A DNA stretch of 64,000 nucleotides from Typha latifolia. Its lineage: Eukaryota > Streptophyta > Magnoliopsida > Poales > Typhaceae. Position numbers and translations under genes: made by a program. Below are positions 1 to 13,177 of this stretch, in pieces. The stretch is taken from the NCBI GenBank assembly GCA_019914945.1, contig CM034099.1:16890704-16954703 (forward strand), in the 5' to 3' direction. The number at the start of each line of letters is the position of its first letter. Position 1 is the stretch's first letter. The notes under the pieces are model-generated. The model worked only from the letters and a program-made list of their open reading frames with translations. It did not search any database and had not been told where the DNA came from.

Positions 1-320
1 ATATATATAAAAGAGAAAATTTAGGGTGACTTGTGATTAAAAACAATATTCAGAATGTAAAGTGTTTAATAGTTAAAATTTAATGAAAAGTATAGGGAGA
101 TGAAGTAATATACATTAAAATTCGGAAAGAGAGAGTAATATTTATTTAAAATATAAAAGATAAAATATATTAAATCTATTTGGAATATCTCATAACGTGG
201 CTTTTGAAGAGTAGGCAGTAGATTATTTGGACGTCCTTTGACGTAATATTAAATGCCTTTAAAAAAAAGAAAAAAAGAAAGTAAGGTGGTCAAAGTAAAT
301 ATGGAAGGTTTCGAGGGTAT
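1..320. other. AT-rich upstream region, no gene seen
   Basis: No coding frame of note. The stretch is AT-rich with purine runs. It lies upstream of the phosphatase gene and probably contains its promoter. Confidence 0.5.
229..246. promoter_or_regulatory. Paired ACGT-core motifs upstream of phosphatase gene
   Basis: GGACGTCC (229-236) and TGACGTAA (239-246) lie ten bases apart. They resemble bZIP-type (CRE/as-1-like) sites. The position about 100 bases before the likely transcribed leader fits a proximal promoter element. Function is inferred only. Confidence 0.3.
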
Positions 321-339
321 TTGGTTATTTACGCTACCT

Positions 340-753
340 TCCCTTCTCGAGCTTTGACCTTCTCGTTCGCCCACGTTCTTCTCCACTTTCGATCGAGGCA
401 TTTGCATTTTAGGGTTTCGAGGCGAGCGATAATCCCGAGATTGGATTCCTTCTTCCAAATTCTTATCTTGTATCGTCTCTCTTTGCCGTGCCGATTCGTG
501 GTCTCCTCTCTCGGAGCTCCCAGTCGAGATCTCGATCGCTTCAATCGATCTGATCTCGAAGTCCGGCTTCGATCTTTCATGTAAGTCACTGATCCGATGC
601 GGCTTATGCTCAATAGGGCTTCTGTTCGATCGACTAGGGCTTTTCCGAGAAGATTCTCGTCGGATTGGTTACTTTGTTCTTGGAGTTTCTGTTGTGAGAA
701 GGCGATCGGAATTAGAGGCGGAATAGAGTAGAGGTTTTACCGGGTTATTCTAG
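340..753 (+). other. Probable 5' leader exon and leader intron of the phosphatase gene
   Basis: A CT-rich stretch ends at CAT|GTAAGT (donor at 581). A possible acceptor TTCTAG ends at 753, thirty bases before the ATG at 784. This suggests a non-coding first exon (about 340-580) and a leader intron (581-753). The transcription start is not visible, and the acceptor tract is only moderately pyrimidine-rich. Confidence 0.4.
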
Positions 754-783
754 TTCTTGATCGTCTCAATTCGAGTTAGTATC

Positions 784-3700
784 ATGAGGATTACTGAATT
801 GGAGGACGAGGTCTCCAACGACTATTCCGGTGAACGTCAGATCGTGCCGATCAAGGCGAAAAGGGTTCTGGTTGGGGCGGGAGCGCGGATTCTATTCTAT
901 CCCACTCTTCTCTATAATGTCTTTAGAAGCAAGATCCAGACGGAGTTCCGATGGTGGGACGCAGTAGATCAGGTGATTTATTCGATAATTTACTTGTCCA
1001 TTTCTCGATTTATCCATGGGAGAGTGATGATTTGCTGTTACTCTACATAGAGTAGTTACTCATTCTTTTTTGTATAGGATTTATAGAATCTATGAAGTGA
1101 TAAAATGATGAGTAATTCTATTTATTGGCTGCAACATGCCTCGTTAGATTTATGGTGTTACTCAGTTATTGCAAGTCACTTAATATAAAGTTCAGAATTT
1201 TGATATTCACAAATTGAATACCAAAAATATTCCAGGGTAAGTAAGAATTAGCACCTCAGTTGCACCTATTTATGAAACAGTATCCATAGGAAATTAGTAT
1301 AGCATCAACCTCATCTGGTTCTTTCACTCATTCGGTGCGTGATGTTTTTCTTGTCAGTTTGTGTTGCTTGGGGCTGTTCCATTTCCCAAGGATGTTCCAC
1401 GTTTGAAACAGCTTGGGGTTCATGGTGTTGTCACCCTGAATGAACCATATGAGACTTTGGTGAAATCATCATTATATCAGGCAAGTTCACTTCACTTGGC
1501 TAACCTACATAGATATGTTATGAGCTGAGTTAAATTCATTTTGTAGTAGTTAATTTCCATTGAATTGGTTTGTGTTAGAACAGAAACATCTTCCCTGTTT
1601 AGAGTATTAGTTACGTGCTTCTAATTGGATTAGTTATATGTAATGTCAGTTGGGAAAATGGAGTCATGCTCGTAAAAAGGTGATGTTCTAGGTTTAGTCT
1701 TCTATAAGTTGTCAAAGTTGGGGACAGAAAAATTTATCAACTGTTGGGCCAAAGGGCATAATATACAAATGGCATTCTTTATGTGCTTATTGTTGCTTTA
1801 GTGATGTCGTTCTCTGGCATAATTTTGAAATTTTCGTAACCTTATTTTTGTTATGATCTAGCTTTTGCGAAAGATGAATATTTCTTTCTATTTCTGCAAA
1901 ATATATTGTCTGAAATGGATATAGCAAATTGTGTTTGACAATATTGGTGGCCATAAACGCAGTCAGCAATAATGTTGTTTCCTCTACTTTGTAAGTAATA
2001 ATTTTGCAAATATTATGTTAATTAGGTTGTGCATGCCTGTTAATTTTCTTTCTGTGACCTTCAGTTTCATGGAATCGACCACCTTGTTATTCCTACGAGG
2101 GATTACTTATTTGCTCCTTCTCTTGTGGACATATGCCGAGCTGTTGATTTTATTCATGGTAAGTAAATATCATCTGATGGTGCCTTTTATCCTTATCTGC
2201 AACTATATGTTGCAGATTCTCTTTCTGTTGTCCTGGTGGTATTAAATTGCTACAAACTGTTAATGTAATTGTGGTGTGATTCATTTCTAATTCCTGCAAA
2301 ATCCTTGCAGTTTCTGTTACGAGGCCATTGGTGTACTCTTCTTCACCATTTGATATCTTCTATCAAACACTTTAGCTAGTTGGTTTTGGAACTTTGACTT
2401 GAAATGGTATTTGATTTATTCATGTTATGTTTCTTGATTGGCCTTGCAAACCATGTACTAAGGTTCAAAATTTTATTTTTGTTTAAATTTGGCTGAAGTT
2501 CTTAAAAAGAGAGGATCGTGTTTAGCATATTAACTATTTGGGCGTTCACTTTGGTTGAAGGATTAAAAGAACCGAAAACAACTATGAATATCTAAGTACT
2601 AAGAGAATAAATTTTTGACTATATAAGCAGATTATCTATTGCATATCTTGGACATTTTTCTGACTCAAAATGAGAAATGTTAATCTCAGAAAAGGTGCAT
2701 GTTCTAATTTGTTGGTTTTCAGTTTCTTCATGTTTCATGTAATACTGGGGAATTCTGCCCAAGCTTACTTAGTTCACTTCTATTTGTGACATTAAAATAA
2801 ATTAGTGATATGATAGGGCTCAGATGTTTCTTGCAGCCCATATGCGCTATATTACAGCCCATATACAGCTATGTTTCTTATCCTCTGAACACAATGCTCA
2901 TATTCATGTGCTTTATTTTGTTCAGAAAATGCAACTTATGGGAGGACAACATATGTTCACTGCAAAGCTGGAAGGGGGCGTAGTACAACGATCGTCTTAT
3001 GCTATTTGGTATACTAATAGTTTTTCATTCAATGAGAAGTAGAGCTTTCATCTAGTTATTTTTCTTAATCTCATGGAACCTTATTTATGCTCAAGGATAT
3101 GCTGTTTAATAGAACCACTGCGTAATCTGCTAATTTGTAATAACTTCACAGGTGAAATATAAGAACATGACACCTCTTGCTGCTTTGGAATATGTGCGGT
3201 CAATAAGGCCTCGAGTGCTGTTGGCTCGCTCTCAATGGATGGTATGGGACATTTCCTTTTTCTTTTGATGTGTTTAATTGCACTGATAGATGGTTACAAA
3301 TATAGAATGATGCTGCAATAATTATGTGCCACAAAGTAGTTTATATCTCTCTCCATTCTCTGATATGCATGAGTACATATACTACAAGGGTGCACTTGTT
3401 GACCTTTTCTGTGAATTTGGTTATTGACTTATTGTCTTTCATCACATTCTGTCTTGAGAGGAATCATTACTTCATATATGCCATGCTGCTTAACTATGTT
3501 TCCTTTAAAATAACTAGACGCGACTATGGTTTCTCTACATGCAGGCAGTTCAAGAATTCAACAAGAAAAAGTTTGAATTACCAGCTGTTAGGAGTTCCCC
3601 AACTTATTCTCTCACAGGAGATGCAGTATTGATAACAGAAGCCGATCTAGAAGGCTACGACACAGATGAGGTTGTTTCGAAGGATCTTAGTGTCTCAACT

Positions 3701-3820
3701 TACAGAGTTGCTCGGCCAAGGCCCATGATAGCGAGGCTATCGTGTCTCTTTGCATCACTCAAGGTTTCAGGTGGTTGCTCACCAGTTAGCCACCGGCTGC
3801 CCGAAATGCGAGTTTGCTAG
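784..3820 (+). CDS. PTPMT1: PTPMT-type dual-specificity phosphatase (phosphatidylglycerophosphate phosphatase-like)
   Basis: Six coding exons: 784-972, 1358-1480, 2065-2158, 2926-3008, 3152-3241, 3545-3820 (855 nt, 284 aa). The start ATG opens MRITELEDEV. The in-frame region upstream of it has no other ATG. The protein carries the family block VGAGARILFYPTLLYNV, then LGAVPFP, VVTLNEPYE and IDHLVIPTRDY, and the catalytic Cys loop HCKAGRGRS (HCX5R) in exon 4. These are hallmarks of plant PTPMT1/PTPMT2-like enzymes. In other organisms PTPMT1 dephosphorylates phosphatidylglycerophosphate in mitochondrial cardiolipin synthesis; plant members also act on phosphoinositides. The last exon adds a C-terminal tail of about 90 aa beyond the phosphatase core. 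Intron 2 (1481-2064) starts CAG|GCAAGT, a GC-AG intron; the other introns are GT-AG. All phases close in frame. Family assignment is firm; substrate is inferred. Confidence 0.93.
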
Positions 3821-4920
3821 TTCTACCGCAGATTAGCAACAAACATCTCTGTAAATAAGTGGGAAAAAAAACAGATTATGTTGCCGGAATAAACTTGTAT
3901 ACAGTCACTCTCGGTAATCACGTCGCCTTAAGCAAATGTTGTGCACATATATGTAAGAACTTATAACATCAAGGAAGCTCTGGTTTTATTTGAATTGCAG
4001 TGCCAGTGGTAAGGGACAGGTGCTGTTTCACAACTGGATTATCTAATCTGTATAGTGTCGAAGTGGTCCAATCACCTCTTCCTCGATGTGCTGATCTTGG
4101 GACGTCTATTTTGTTGAGCAAAATCCGTGACAACAATTGTTAGTTCACTGTTGAGCAAAAAGTGTGATACATACTGGAGTTTCGACCCCATTGGACAAAA
4201 TGCCATGATAGAAAACTTTTGCAGATATGCAATATGAAGTCATATGTTATGTCTTTCCACAAGTTGCAAAGAATTCTTCACAAACATGTAGCTAATGTAA
4301 ATATGCTATCTTTCATCTTGTATGCATTCCTATTTACAATTATAATGTCAATATATAAACGCCGAGTGACGTTTGTGTCACATATGCATGTTTGGATGGT
4401 ATCCGAACCAAGACATATAGATTTAATATGATTACATGGGCAATATATGACTTGCGTGGATTAAATAAGTTGGTCATGCAATCTATACGATAAACTTAAC
4501 TATTTTGTGGTCATGTTCACGAAGGCCGAAAACGTGGAGCCAGAGGCATTCGACGAGGATTATGTCAACTCTAGAAGGAGTCCAACCTAATCCAATCGCC
4601 ACCACTGCATGAAATGCCCTATTAAAACGGTGATAGATAGATACTAGATGTACACACTGACACGGTCAGAGATCCTCTTATGCACGTCTCATTATTCTCG
4701 TGTAGTGCAATCAAACGGAGGCAAAGACCCATAGGCTGGGGACTGGGGTCCGTGAGTCCATTCCATTTGGCCGGACGCCAAAGGCATTTATTCAATAGAG
4801 TTTATTCTTTTCGGCTATTTTTATTGCCTCTTTTTCTTTGACACATAAATCTCACCGCCCAGCAAAGCCGAGAGGAAGGAGACTTCGCGTGCGATCAAAG
4901 CGAAGAGAGAGAAGAGAGAG
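3821..4920. other. 3' UTR of phosphatase gene and spacer before profilin
   Basis: AATAAA at about 3888 is a likely poly(A) signal for the phosphatase gene. The rest has no supported gene. The last 60 bases before profilin are purine-rich (GAGAGAAGAGAGAG) and form the probable profilin leader. Confidence 0.5.
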
Positions 4921-7900
4921 ATGTCGTGGCAGGCGTACGTTGATGACCATCTGATGTGCGAGATCGAGGGGCAACACCTCTCGGCCTCCGCCATCGTTGG
5001 CCACGACGGCAGCGTCTGGGCCCAGAGCGAAACCTTCCCCCAGGTATTCTTTCTTATTTGGTTCCTAGATCTCTATGATTCCGTGCTACTCTCGTCTCTA
5101 GATTATTTATTTTTTTCGTTTTATGATGCTTGAATACATACCGATAGATCTTTGGTGATTGCGTCGTTATTGTTCAATTTCCGATTTCACTCTGTGGTGT
5201 CTTGATCTGGATCCAGGCGCAAAGATCTCATCTGTTTTGGTGTTTTATTCATCTAGAAGCACATTCTGATATTGGTTCTCGCTGTTGTCATTAATATTAT
5301 TCAGATCTAGTTGTAATAAATTCCAAAATTTTGCACTTTTTTTACTTAATAAGATGCAACGTGTTTTATATATATATATATTCGTGATGTATCTATCAAT
5401 GAAGTTGAAATAATCGGTTTTACTATCATAATAGCTGGAATAACATGTGTTGGGTTCGTAAAAGACTACTGTCTTTGTCTTCTTTTTGTTTTATGGTTGT
5501 TATCGCTTTGCATGTACTCTTTCTTGGTTTTATTACATTGGGGTTTGCTAGTTCTGTTCACTGCCAAAGCTTTGTAACTTTATCTAAGCTATGTTGGAAA
5601 TTATTGGATACTGGGGATTGTTGCATGCAGATGTTATTCGATTAATTTGTACATTGTTGTACCATATGAGCTTGCATTAGGTCCTCTTTTCTGTTGCTTG
5701 AAGTTCCTTTTTGTGTTTCTTAAATTGACTGACATTGTATACCATGTGAATTATTCATACTGGGTGATGCAAATTTGTGATCGGTTGATTCTATAGATTC
5801 CAAACCTATTTCCCTTTATTGTCTTATACACCTATACGCATGTGTGCACAGCTAAGTTTGTGTGCATTTATCTGTCCATATATACTATGTGTTTGCATGT
5901 GTTAATTGGCTAGTAGATTTTATCTTTAAAAATTGACAACTAGTTGGAATCAAATTTTTTAACTTTGTTTGTTTGATCCTTCATTGTGAACTTTAATATG
6001 GTTTTCATATATTATGGATTTTATATTGCGTTTGGGTTTATTGAAACATAAAGAGGGTCCAAAATCATGAGCAAATGATGTATGTATATTGTGGAGGCTC
6101 TTCCCATGACTCTTATCATGACCACTTGGATGTAAGGAGAAACTTTTACTGCCATGACAAGATTATTTGGAGCTTGATTTTTCATTTACCACGGCCTTCT
6201 TTTTTTGAGCTTTTTCACTCTCTTTTCTCCTCACCCTGCTCTCCCTTATGAAAAGATGCTAATACTATCGCAGACCATTCTATTGTTATGCAAGTGCTTG
6301 AGCTGTTGCTGTACATCCCTAATTCCTTCTCTTTCTCACTTAGAATAAGAAATGTGGCAACACATATTTTATTTGATAGGCCGGTACTACATAAAAACAA
6401 GTTGAACACTAGTCCCTCTAAAATTGTATGTGCTCAACGGTCTTCCAAGTAATGCCACAGCAGGAATGTAAATGCTGCACATTATTATATTTGAGATGTA
6501 GTAAGGGATTCTCGCTTGCGTGCATCTAAGTGACTCTAGAAATCCTCTGAGTTGGCTTATAGACTTGGATTTTAATCTCTACTAGGAGTTTCTAATCACT
6601 TCATTTACAGAGCTGATGTAGAATTAAGAAACTTGGTTATTGTTGACTACGTAACCTTCTTCTTTAACTCTCTTCATTTCATTCCTCGTTTCTAAACTTC
6701 ATTCGTTAATGATTTTCTAGATCTTTTTGCTGCAGCTATACCATAGAAAGAGCTATGATCCATTTCCTTTTCACATTGACTTTCAATCAGTATTATCACA
6801 ACTTATGATTTTGATTATAACTTATGGTCCCCGACGGTCACATGATTGGATCTAAATGATTTCTTGTTTTTCCCCTAGACATACCTTCTATGGAACTACC
6901 AATGTGTAAGACAGAAAATTGTTTCGTGGAAACTGAAAGTTCTGTCACTTCTTGTTATCTCCAGATTCATGGTATCTGATCACATAGACAGGTGTTACTT
7001 TGGCATCTGAAGGCCTCTAATACAAACTGATTTCTTGAAAATTCATGATACAGCATGCTTGCATGTTCATGTCATCTTTTATGCTCTATTCTGGTATATT
7101 AGTAGTTTAATACAGACTTTTTTATTTGTTCTATGAACTTGTTTCTATGTGCTGCAGTTGAAACCTGAAGAGATTACTGGTATCATGAATGACTTCGCTG
7201 AACCTGGAACTCTTGCACCGACTGGTTTATACCTTGGAGGTACAAAGTACATGGTAATCCAAGGTGAACCAGGGGCTGTCATTCGAGGGAAGAAGGTTTG
7301 GCCTTGCTATCCCATTTTTTATTTGTAGTTGTTGAAGCCTAATACTGCTAGGGCATGTCTTCACTTAATAGCTATTATGATTCTTGCATTCAGTAAGGAA
7401 AGCTTGATGCATTATGCACAATCACTACTCTTGACAACATTCTGTGAAGTGTGAAGAAGTGATTTTGTGCTCTAATTCTTCAACTGAAAATTGATGATGA
7501 AGTTTTACTTATTTCAGAACAACTGTTTATATTTAATAACTCTAATCTGAGAAAAGGGAAGGAGAATTATTGGAGTGTCACATTTGATTCTTTAGTCATT
7601 AATGAAGGTAATGCTCTTTGTGTTGAAGCATAGAGTTTATTTAACTATTTGCAGTTTGATATGCTAGGAAATCAAGCGATTGGTGTGTTCTAGCTACTAC
7701 CATTGTGTCTCTCGTAAGATATTTAACTAGCACTTCTGGATCACCCATTTACTACATAAAATCTGTGGCTAAAAAGTTCTTGCTTTATTCCTTGGAGGTA
7801 GAATAGAATCCTTGCTACACCATTTTATCATCAATGATGTAGCTTTTGCTCTGGACGCCCTCCCATTTCTTCTAGTAGATACAGTTGTAGAGTTTCTTTT

Positions 7901-8193
7901 CAAGTGCGGATACCTGCTTTGTGTCGAACCCAACTTTCTCGAATTGATGTGCAATTGCCAAGTTTATTATTTCTCCTTTCTCCATGGAGAGATTGTAAGA
8001 GAAAATCCTAAATTACAGTAAGATTTTGTTTAACTTGTCCTTTTTGGTTCCCTATCAGGGCTCTGGAGGTGTAACTGTTAAGAAAACTACTCTGGCTTTG
8101 ATCATTGGCATATACGACGAACCAATGACCGCTGGGCAGTGCAACATTGTCGTGGAGAGGCTTGGTGATTATCTCCTCGATCAGGGCTTTTGA
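4921..8193 (+). CDS. Profilin (actin monomer-binding protein)
   Basis: Three exons: 4921-5043, 7158-7295, 8059-8193 (396 nt, 131 aa, the usual plant profilin length). It starts [17 protein letters not shown], the typical plant profilin N-terminus. It continues with the conserved [17 protein letters not shown] and [15 protein letters not shown] blocks and ends [17 protein letters not shown]. The [17 protein letters not shown] stretch belongs to the phosphoinositide/actin-binding face, and the terminal helices help bind poly-proline. Profilin binds G-actin in the cytoplasm and controls filament growth. Plant profilins are also well-known pan-allergens of pollen and food. Both introns sit between codons (phase 0); intron 1 is over 2.1 kb. 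The three-exon structure matches known plant profilin genes. No defects seen. Confidence 0.97.
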
Positions 8194-9590
8194 ATTTGGC
8201 ATATGGTCTGATGAGGCTCCTACTCTTCATCTGTATCTTGATGAGCTTGTCGAGTGCAATTTATGCAGTGAATAATTAGCTTGAAATCATCTGGGATATT
8301 TGTTGAAAATCTGGTGGTTGTTCTCTCCATTGGCACTGTCTGTAATTTTTCATTTTTATTGGGTTATGACATTGTGCCGAGTTGTGTTACCTATTTATGA
8401 TTAATTCCTGATGGTTTGAGAAAAAAAATTGTACAATTCACTGTATTGCATGATGTGAAATTATGATTGCTCATAGTTTGTTGATATTATGAGGGGTGAC
8501 TCTTGCCTTCATTCTGCGCATAAATCCTATAATTAGGCAATTATCTCTCTTTGCAGATCATGTTGCATCATAGTTGGATTAAAATATGAAATCTAGCTTG
8601 GGTCAATATTCAATGTTGCACCTATGTGAACTTGGAAACATCCACTCGGTCGAACCTGATTGACATCATCTTGAATAGGTTCTGACTTGCTTATTTAAAG
8701 TTTGCTTCTAGTTTCTCTTCCTGTAATGCTTCCTATTTCAGCAGAGGGGTTAGTCGAGGGATATCTATAACTGCTATCGATTTGTTATGCAATTGACATT
8801 TAGAATTGGTTTCTTCAGGTATATTGAAAATCTTCTTTCTATTTCGATTGCTGAAAGTTATATGCCTGAACTAGAAGAAACTATCTTTTGTGTATTTGAG
8901 AATTATTAACAGGTTGGTTTGAGTCCAAATGTTTCTTTCCCCCCCCTTTTCTGAGAAACTGGTCTAATGTTGTGTTGGGATATCCTTGTGATGCAATGCT
9001 CGGATCGTGCCCTGAGTTATTTCTTTTCGTTTTTCGTTTTCTGAAGGATTAGTACATCATCTCAGGTGTCACATTAGGAAGAAGATATAGACGTAAGGCC
9101 ATTGCAGCTCTTACGATCCAAACATCACAACCAACAAAAGATCTGATAGTGCTCGTTGAAGAATAGTTATAGACAACTGCAACTTATCCACAATTCAAGA
9201 TCTTTCCTTTTTGGTTTGATTTCTTTCTCATTTTGAATTCAAACTCCCACATCTACAAGGAAGAGTCACATGATTGCATTTAGCATTCAGAGCATGCATG
9301 TAGTTGTGATTTGGATCACTGCCTTTATTCTTTAAACATTGCCATTTTGGCCCCACCACACCACTTCAAGCTCAATGAGAAAACTGCCAGTTCCTTGGAT
9401 GGTATGCTGGTAGCCAATTGCATCTTGCATGAGGTACATCCAAGTTGAGTGCTTTGGAGGAGACTAAACTTTTTAGAATAAAAGGAAGAAAGCACCAACC
9501 TCTGACATTTGAGGAGCCACCAAACTGAGAGAATCCTTATCCAAAATTAAAAGATGGAGATTGAGGAAAGAAATCAAGAGAGGCTGCGCC
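8194..9590. other. Profilin 3' UTR and spacer
   Basis: The first 250 bases are T-rich and probably profilin 3' UTR. Beyond them I see only AT-rich sequence with no supported gene. Confidence 0.5.
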
Positions 9591-9598
9591 AATGGAAT

Positions 9599-9993
9599 TA
9601 GGGGTGTAATTGAGGCCGAGTCCTAATCAACCTTGAATTAAAAATAATTTTGAGCTTAGATTTATGTTCAAATATAAATTAACCAATTTTAAGCTTAAGC
9701 CTCAATGAGCCGATCAATAAGAAATTTCAAGTCCAAATAACATTGAATTGGATCAAGTTTGATTTAGATCTAAATCAAGCTTAAGATAGGGCATAATTCA
9801 ATTATAAGTATACGAATATTATAAAAATATGAATTAATAGAAATCTTCATGTATTTAGAAGAAAAAATATATGATAATATCAGAATTTAAAATTAAAATA
9901 TATAATAATTCACTTAAGTAAATTTTAGAACATAAAAGAAGTATAATCTAATATGGAAAGTATTACTTATATTATATTATTTTGACAGCCCTA
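9599..9993. mobile_element. Non-autonomous hAT-like element (395 bp)
   Basis: The ends are TAGGGGTGTAA at the left and TTGACAGCCCTA at the right. These are imperfect terminal inverted repeats of the TAGGG(G/C)TGT type common in plant hAT-derived MITEs. They are flanked by imperfect 8-bp direct repeats, AATGGAAT (9591-9598) and CATAGAAT (9994-10001), 6 of 8 matching; 8 bp is the hAT target-site length. The interior is AT-rich with repeated GAGCTTAGA/AAGCTTAA-like words and no transposase frame, so it could only be moved by another element's transposase. Confidence 0.6.
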
Positions 9994-10001
9994 CATAGAA
10001 T

Positions 10002-13000
10002 CATATAATTACTAGTGGATAGTACACTTAGTGCTCATGTAACACGGCATCTCATTTTTTTACTATTCTTGAAGGAAAATAATATTGCGGTACAATTAGG
10101 ATCACAACTTTTTTAGTGCATTGAGAATCTTTGCTACACGCTTACTATTGTAATTAATACATGCTAATTTTTTTTCCCTTTTTTTATATTTTTATTATTC
10201 ATAGTTAAAGTAAAATGCTAGAGCATAAGCATGACTAAGTAAGAATTAATCTAGTAAGTCTATCAGTATCAGTCCCTCTATTGACCGCCGCATCTGAAGA
10301 CTCCTATGACCATTCAATGTTCAATTTCAACCACAATTAGAATTACCTCTGCCTAAATTTAATTTTTAATTTTGGTGACTTAGTTTTTAAGCATTCATAA
10401 CCCCAATATAGAATTTTGGATCTATCTACCCTATTGTGTCTCATATGGCATAGATGATCTAACGCAAGCATCTTGGGGGTCAAAATATTAATTAGTTTAA
10501 TTAAAAAAAAAATTCTTTATTAGGCAACAAACACCATCAAGATATGTGCACATATAATTAAACCTTGTGGAGCCCTAGGTAAAACATTATCACTTAAATG
10601 TTTGGACCACAAACAACACAAAATTAAGTTGCCCTAAACTTGGTCTTTGCCTAGAAGAGCAGCGGCAGCAATCAACTCTCTCCTCCCTTTTTTGTTTCAA
10701 AAATCAAAACTATACATCTTTTAATCCCCCCAAGATTAAAGTAATCAGGAGAACCATCCTAACTTTTGAAAAGACTAACTAGTTTAGTACAGAAAAGCTT
10801 CGTTAATCGAGCTTAGAACCTAATTAGAATAAAGTTGCGTCCACTAAAGGAAAGAGAGAATGAGAGATGCCTCTTTGAATGGGTGCAAGCATATTTTAAA
10901 CATATGATTAATACCCTAGTGATTTGATGGCCATTTGTTGAGCCAAAATTCAGATTTAAATTTTAAAATGCATTTTTATTACTTATAACAATCAGCTAAT
11001 AAGAAAATAAACTTTTATGATATACTTCTTCTTTCTTTTTTTCCAAATCTCTCAGTATTTCTAAAGTTTGGAGATCACAATCATTAAAAACTTAAAGTTT
11101 ATCTCACGAGGTAATGAATTAATCCAAAAACTTAAGTTGCTACGTAGAAAACCTAAAAATACTTCTATTCTCCCTCCTCCAGCCTATTCTTGCGTTACCT
11201 TCCCTTTATCTGGCTCCCTATGGATAAAGTGTGAATAAGAGCCCTCTTTAACCTGGTTCCCTTTATCCACCCACTTGCACTGCACTCTTCTTTATTGACT
11301 GGATCCACAGTCCCAGCTGTCTATCTATCTACATATCTAAAGATATCTATCTATCTATCTATCTATCTATCCTATCTATCTACGTGACGTTTCCTTCTCA
11401 CTATTCACTCTGCCAGATGACCTCCAGTAACTGCTACTATGACTGACCACTCCTTCTCTACAGCAGGGTCAACTTTGTTTATCCTTCTTTCGATTATTCC
11501 AGATATGTAACAGAACTACTATTCAAACTGTTATCTGCTGCTACTGCTGCTGCTATTCATTTATTAGTGGATTAAGATGGGTTACAGAAGTTGGTAATGG
11601 CTTAGAGCCAAGGGCTTTCCAGTCTTACAAGTGGAATTTTTCTGGAAGAAAATCTATAAAACTAGGAGGGAAATTGGATTTTGAGGTAGTTTGGAAGTGA
11701 CTAGTAGTATTACTGCATTAAGACTTACACCTAATGATGGTTGTTCTTTTTCTTTTCTTCTTTCAAAGTAGAATAAGATTTATTTCCTTCTCTTTAAATA
11801 AGGCTACATTAATTAGTACTAGTTACTGAATAAAATCACAGTCACGAGCAAAAAGTTTATGAATAATTATACCTAGACCCCACATAATATGTAAAATGTC
11901 ATATAATTAATTTTTAACCAGGTATATTTTTTACCCCTCGGTTTTAGAGGAAAAATAATAATATTTATAGTTTAGAGAAAGGAATGTGTACTTAAAAGAA
12001 ACAGGGAGTGCATATAAAATTTATGCAAATAAGGGGCCTCCGTGCAAAGAAACCAGTGGAATCCAAAGATGTGATAGGTTAAAAAGTACACTGCGGAAGA
12101 AGTGTAGTTATTTTTACAAAAATAACCTCCCAAATATTATTTATCGAAATAAATAGCTCTTTAAATTTAATATTAAATAAAATATGTTTTACTGTGGCTG
12201 TTCGTATTTACTTTTAGATGTGTCCAGTATTTTAAGTTTTAGAAAAGGCTGAATTTATTAGAACAACTATAATAAAAACAGATTTATTTTTATTTTTGTT
12301 AGACTTAGAGCATAATTTATTTTAATAAATAAATTTTGGAAGAGGGGTATAATTCAAGAAAGCTGCTGCTTTTGATCCAAATTTTGGTATTAAAGAGTGG
12401 TTCTTAGGGAGAAGGAGGATATAAGATAGATTTTAATTTTAAATAATTATTATGGAAAAAATTATTTAGTGATTTGATAGATTAACTCATCGGCTTAAGT
12501 ATTAATAGCTCGATAGTGTGGTTGGCTTAAAGTAATAGCTCAACACGGTAACAATTTAGAATCTATCTCATCTCAGTAGCTTTTAGTTGAAAGAAATAGT
12601 TTCATCTTTTTAATTGCTCAGTATCTTGGAATGGTCCAACCCATATCTAGCGTTCTTAAATAATTAAAATAAATAGTTTGGTGAGCGAAGGCATTGTTGA
12701 AGTCACATGCACTTTATTCAAAACAGTCCAATTGATAAGACCCTTCTTAGTATCCGGACTAATATCAAATGCCCTACATCAGCTGCTGTCCATTTATTTT
12801 TATTTATTTATTTTTCATTTATCAAGACCCACCCTTTATGCTAATTATAAGCCAAGACAATACGCTAATCGATGTCCAAATGGGACAACTTTAGCCAACC
12901 CATTTAATGAATTTAAACTCAAAGATCTTTTATGACTGCTAAAAGATCAAAACTTGAGTATCATTGAGTGATCTAAAAGGAGAAGAGAAGAAGAAGGATT

Positions 13001-13177
13001 TTTTTTTTTTTTTTTGCAACCCATAATAAGAGCTAAGAATTTACATCCAACTGTTCTATGAATTCTCTCTTCCATTAACATTGCAAATAGTAGGAAAAGA
13101 GAAGTGATAGAGGTAGAAGAACACACAACTCTCTCCATCCTCTTATTCCTAAGCCTTTAAACCCCATGGGGATCAAA
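10002..13177. other. AT-rich intergenic region
   Basis: No supported coding region in about 3.2 kb; the short open frames lack codon structure or family motifs. It includes a CTAT microsatellite (11320-11382). The right end is probably the 3' UTR of the IQD gene on the minus strand. Confidence 0.5.
11320..11382. repeat. (CTAT)n microsatellite
   Basis: Tetranucleotide CTAT/ATCT units fill most of this stretch, interrupted by an ACATATCTAAAGAT spacer. Likely length-polymorphic. Confidence 0.9.
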
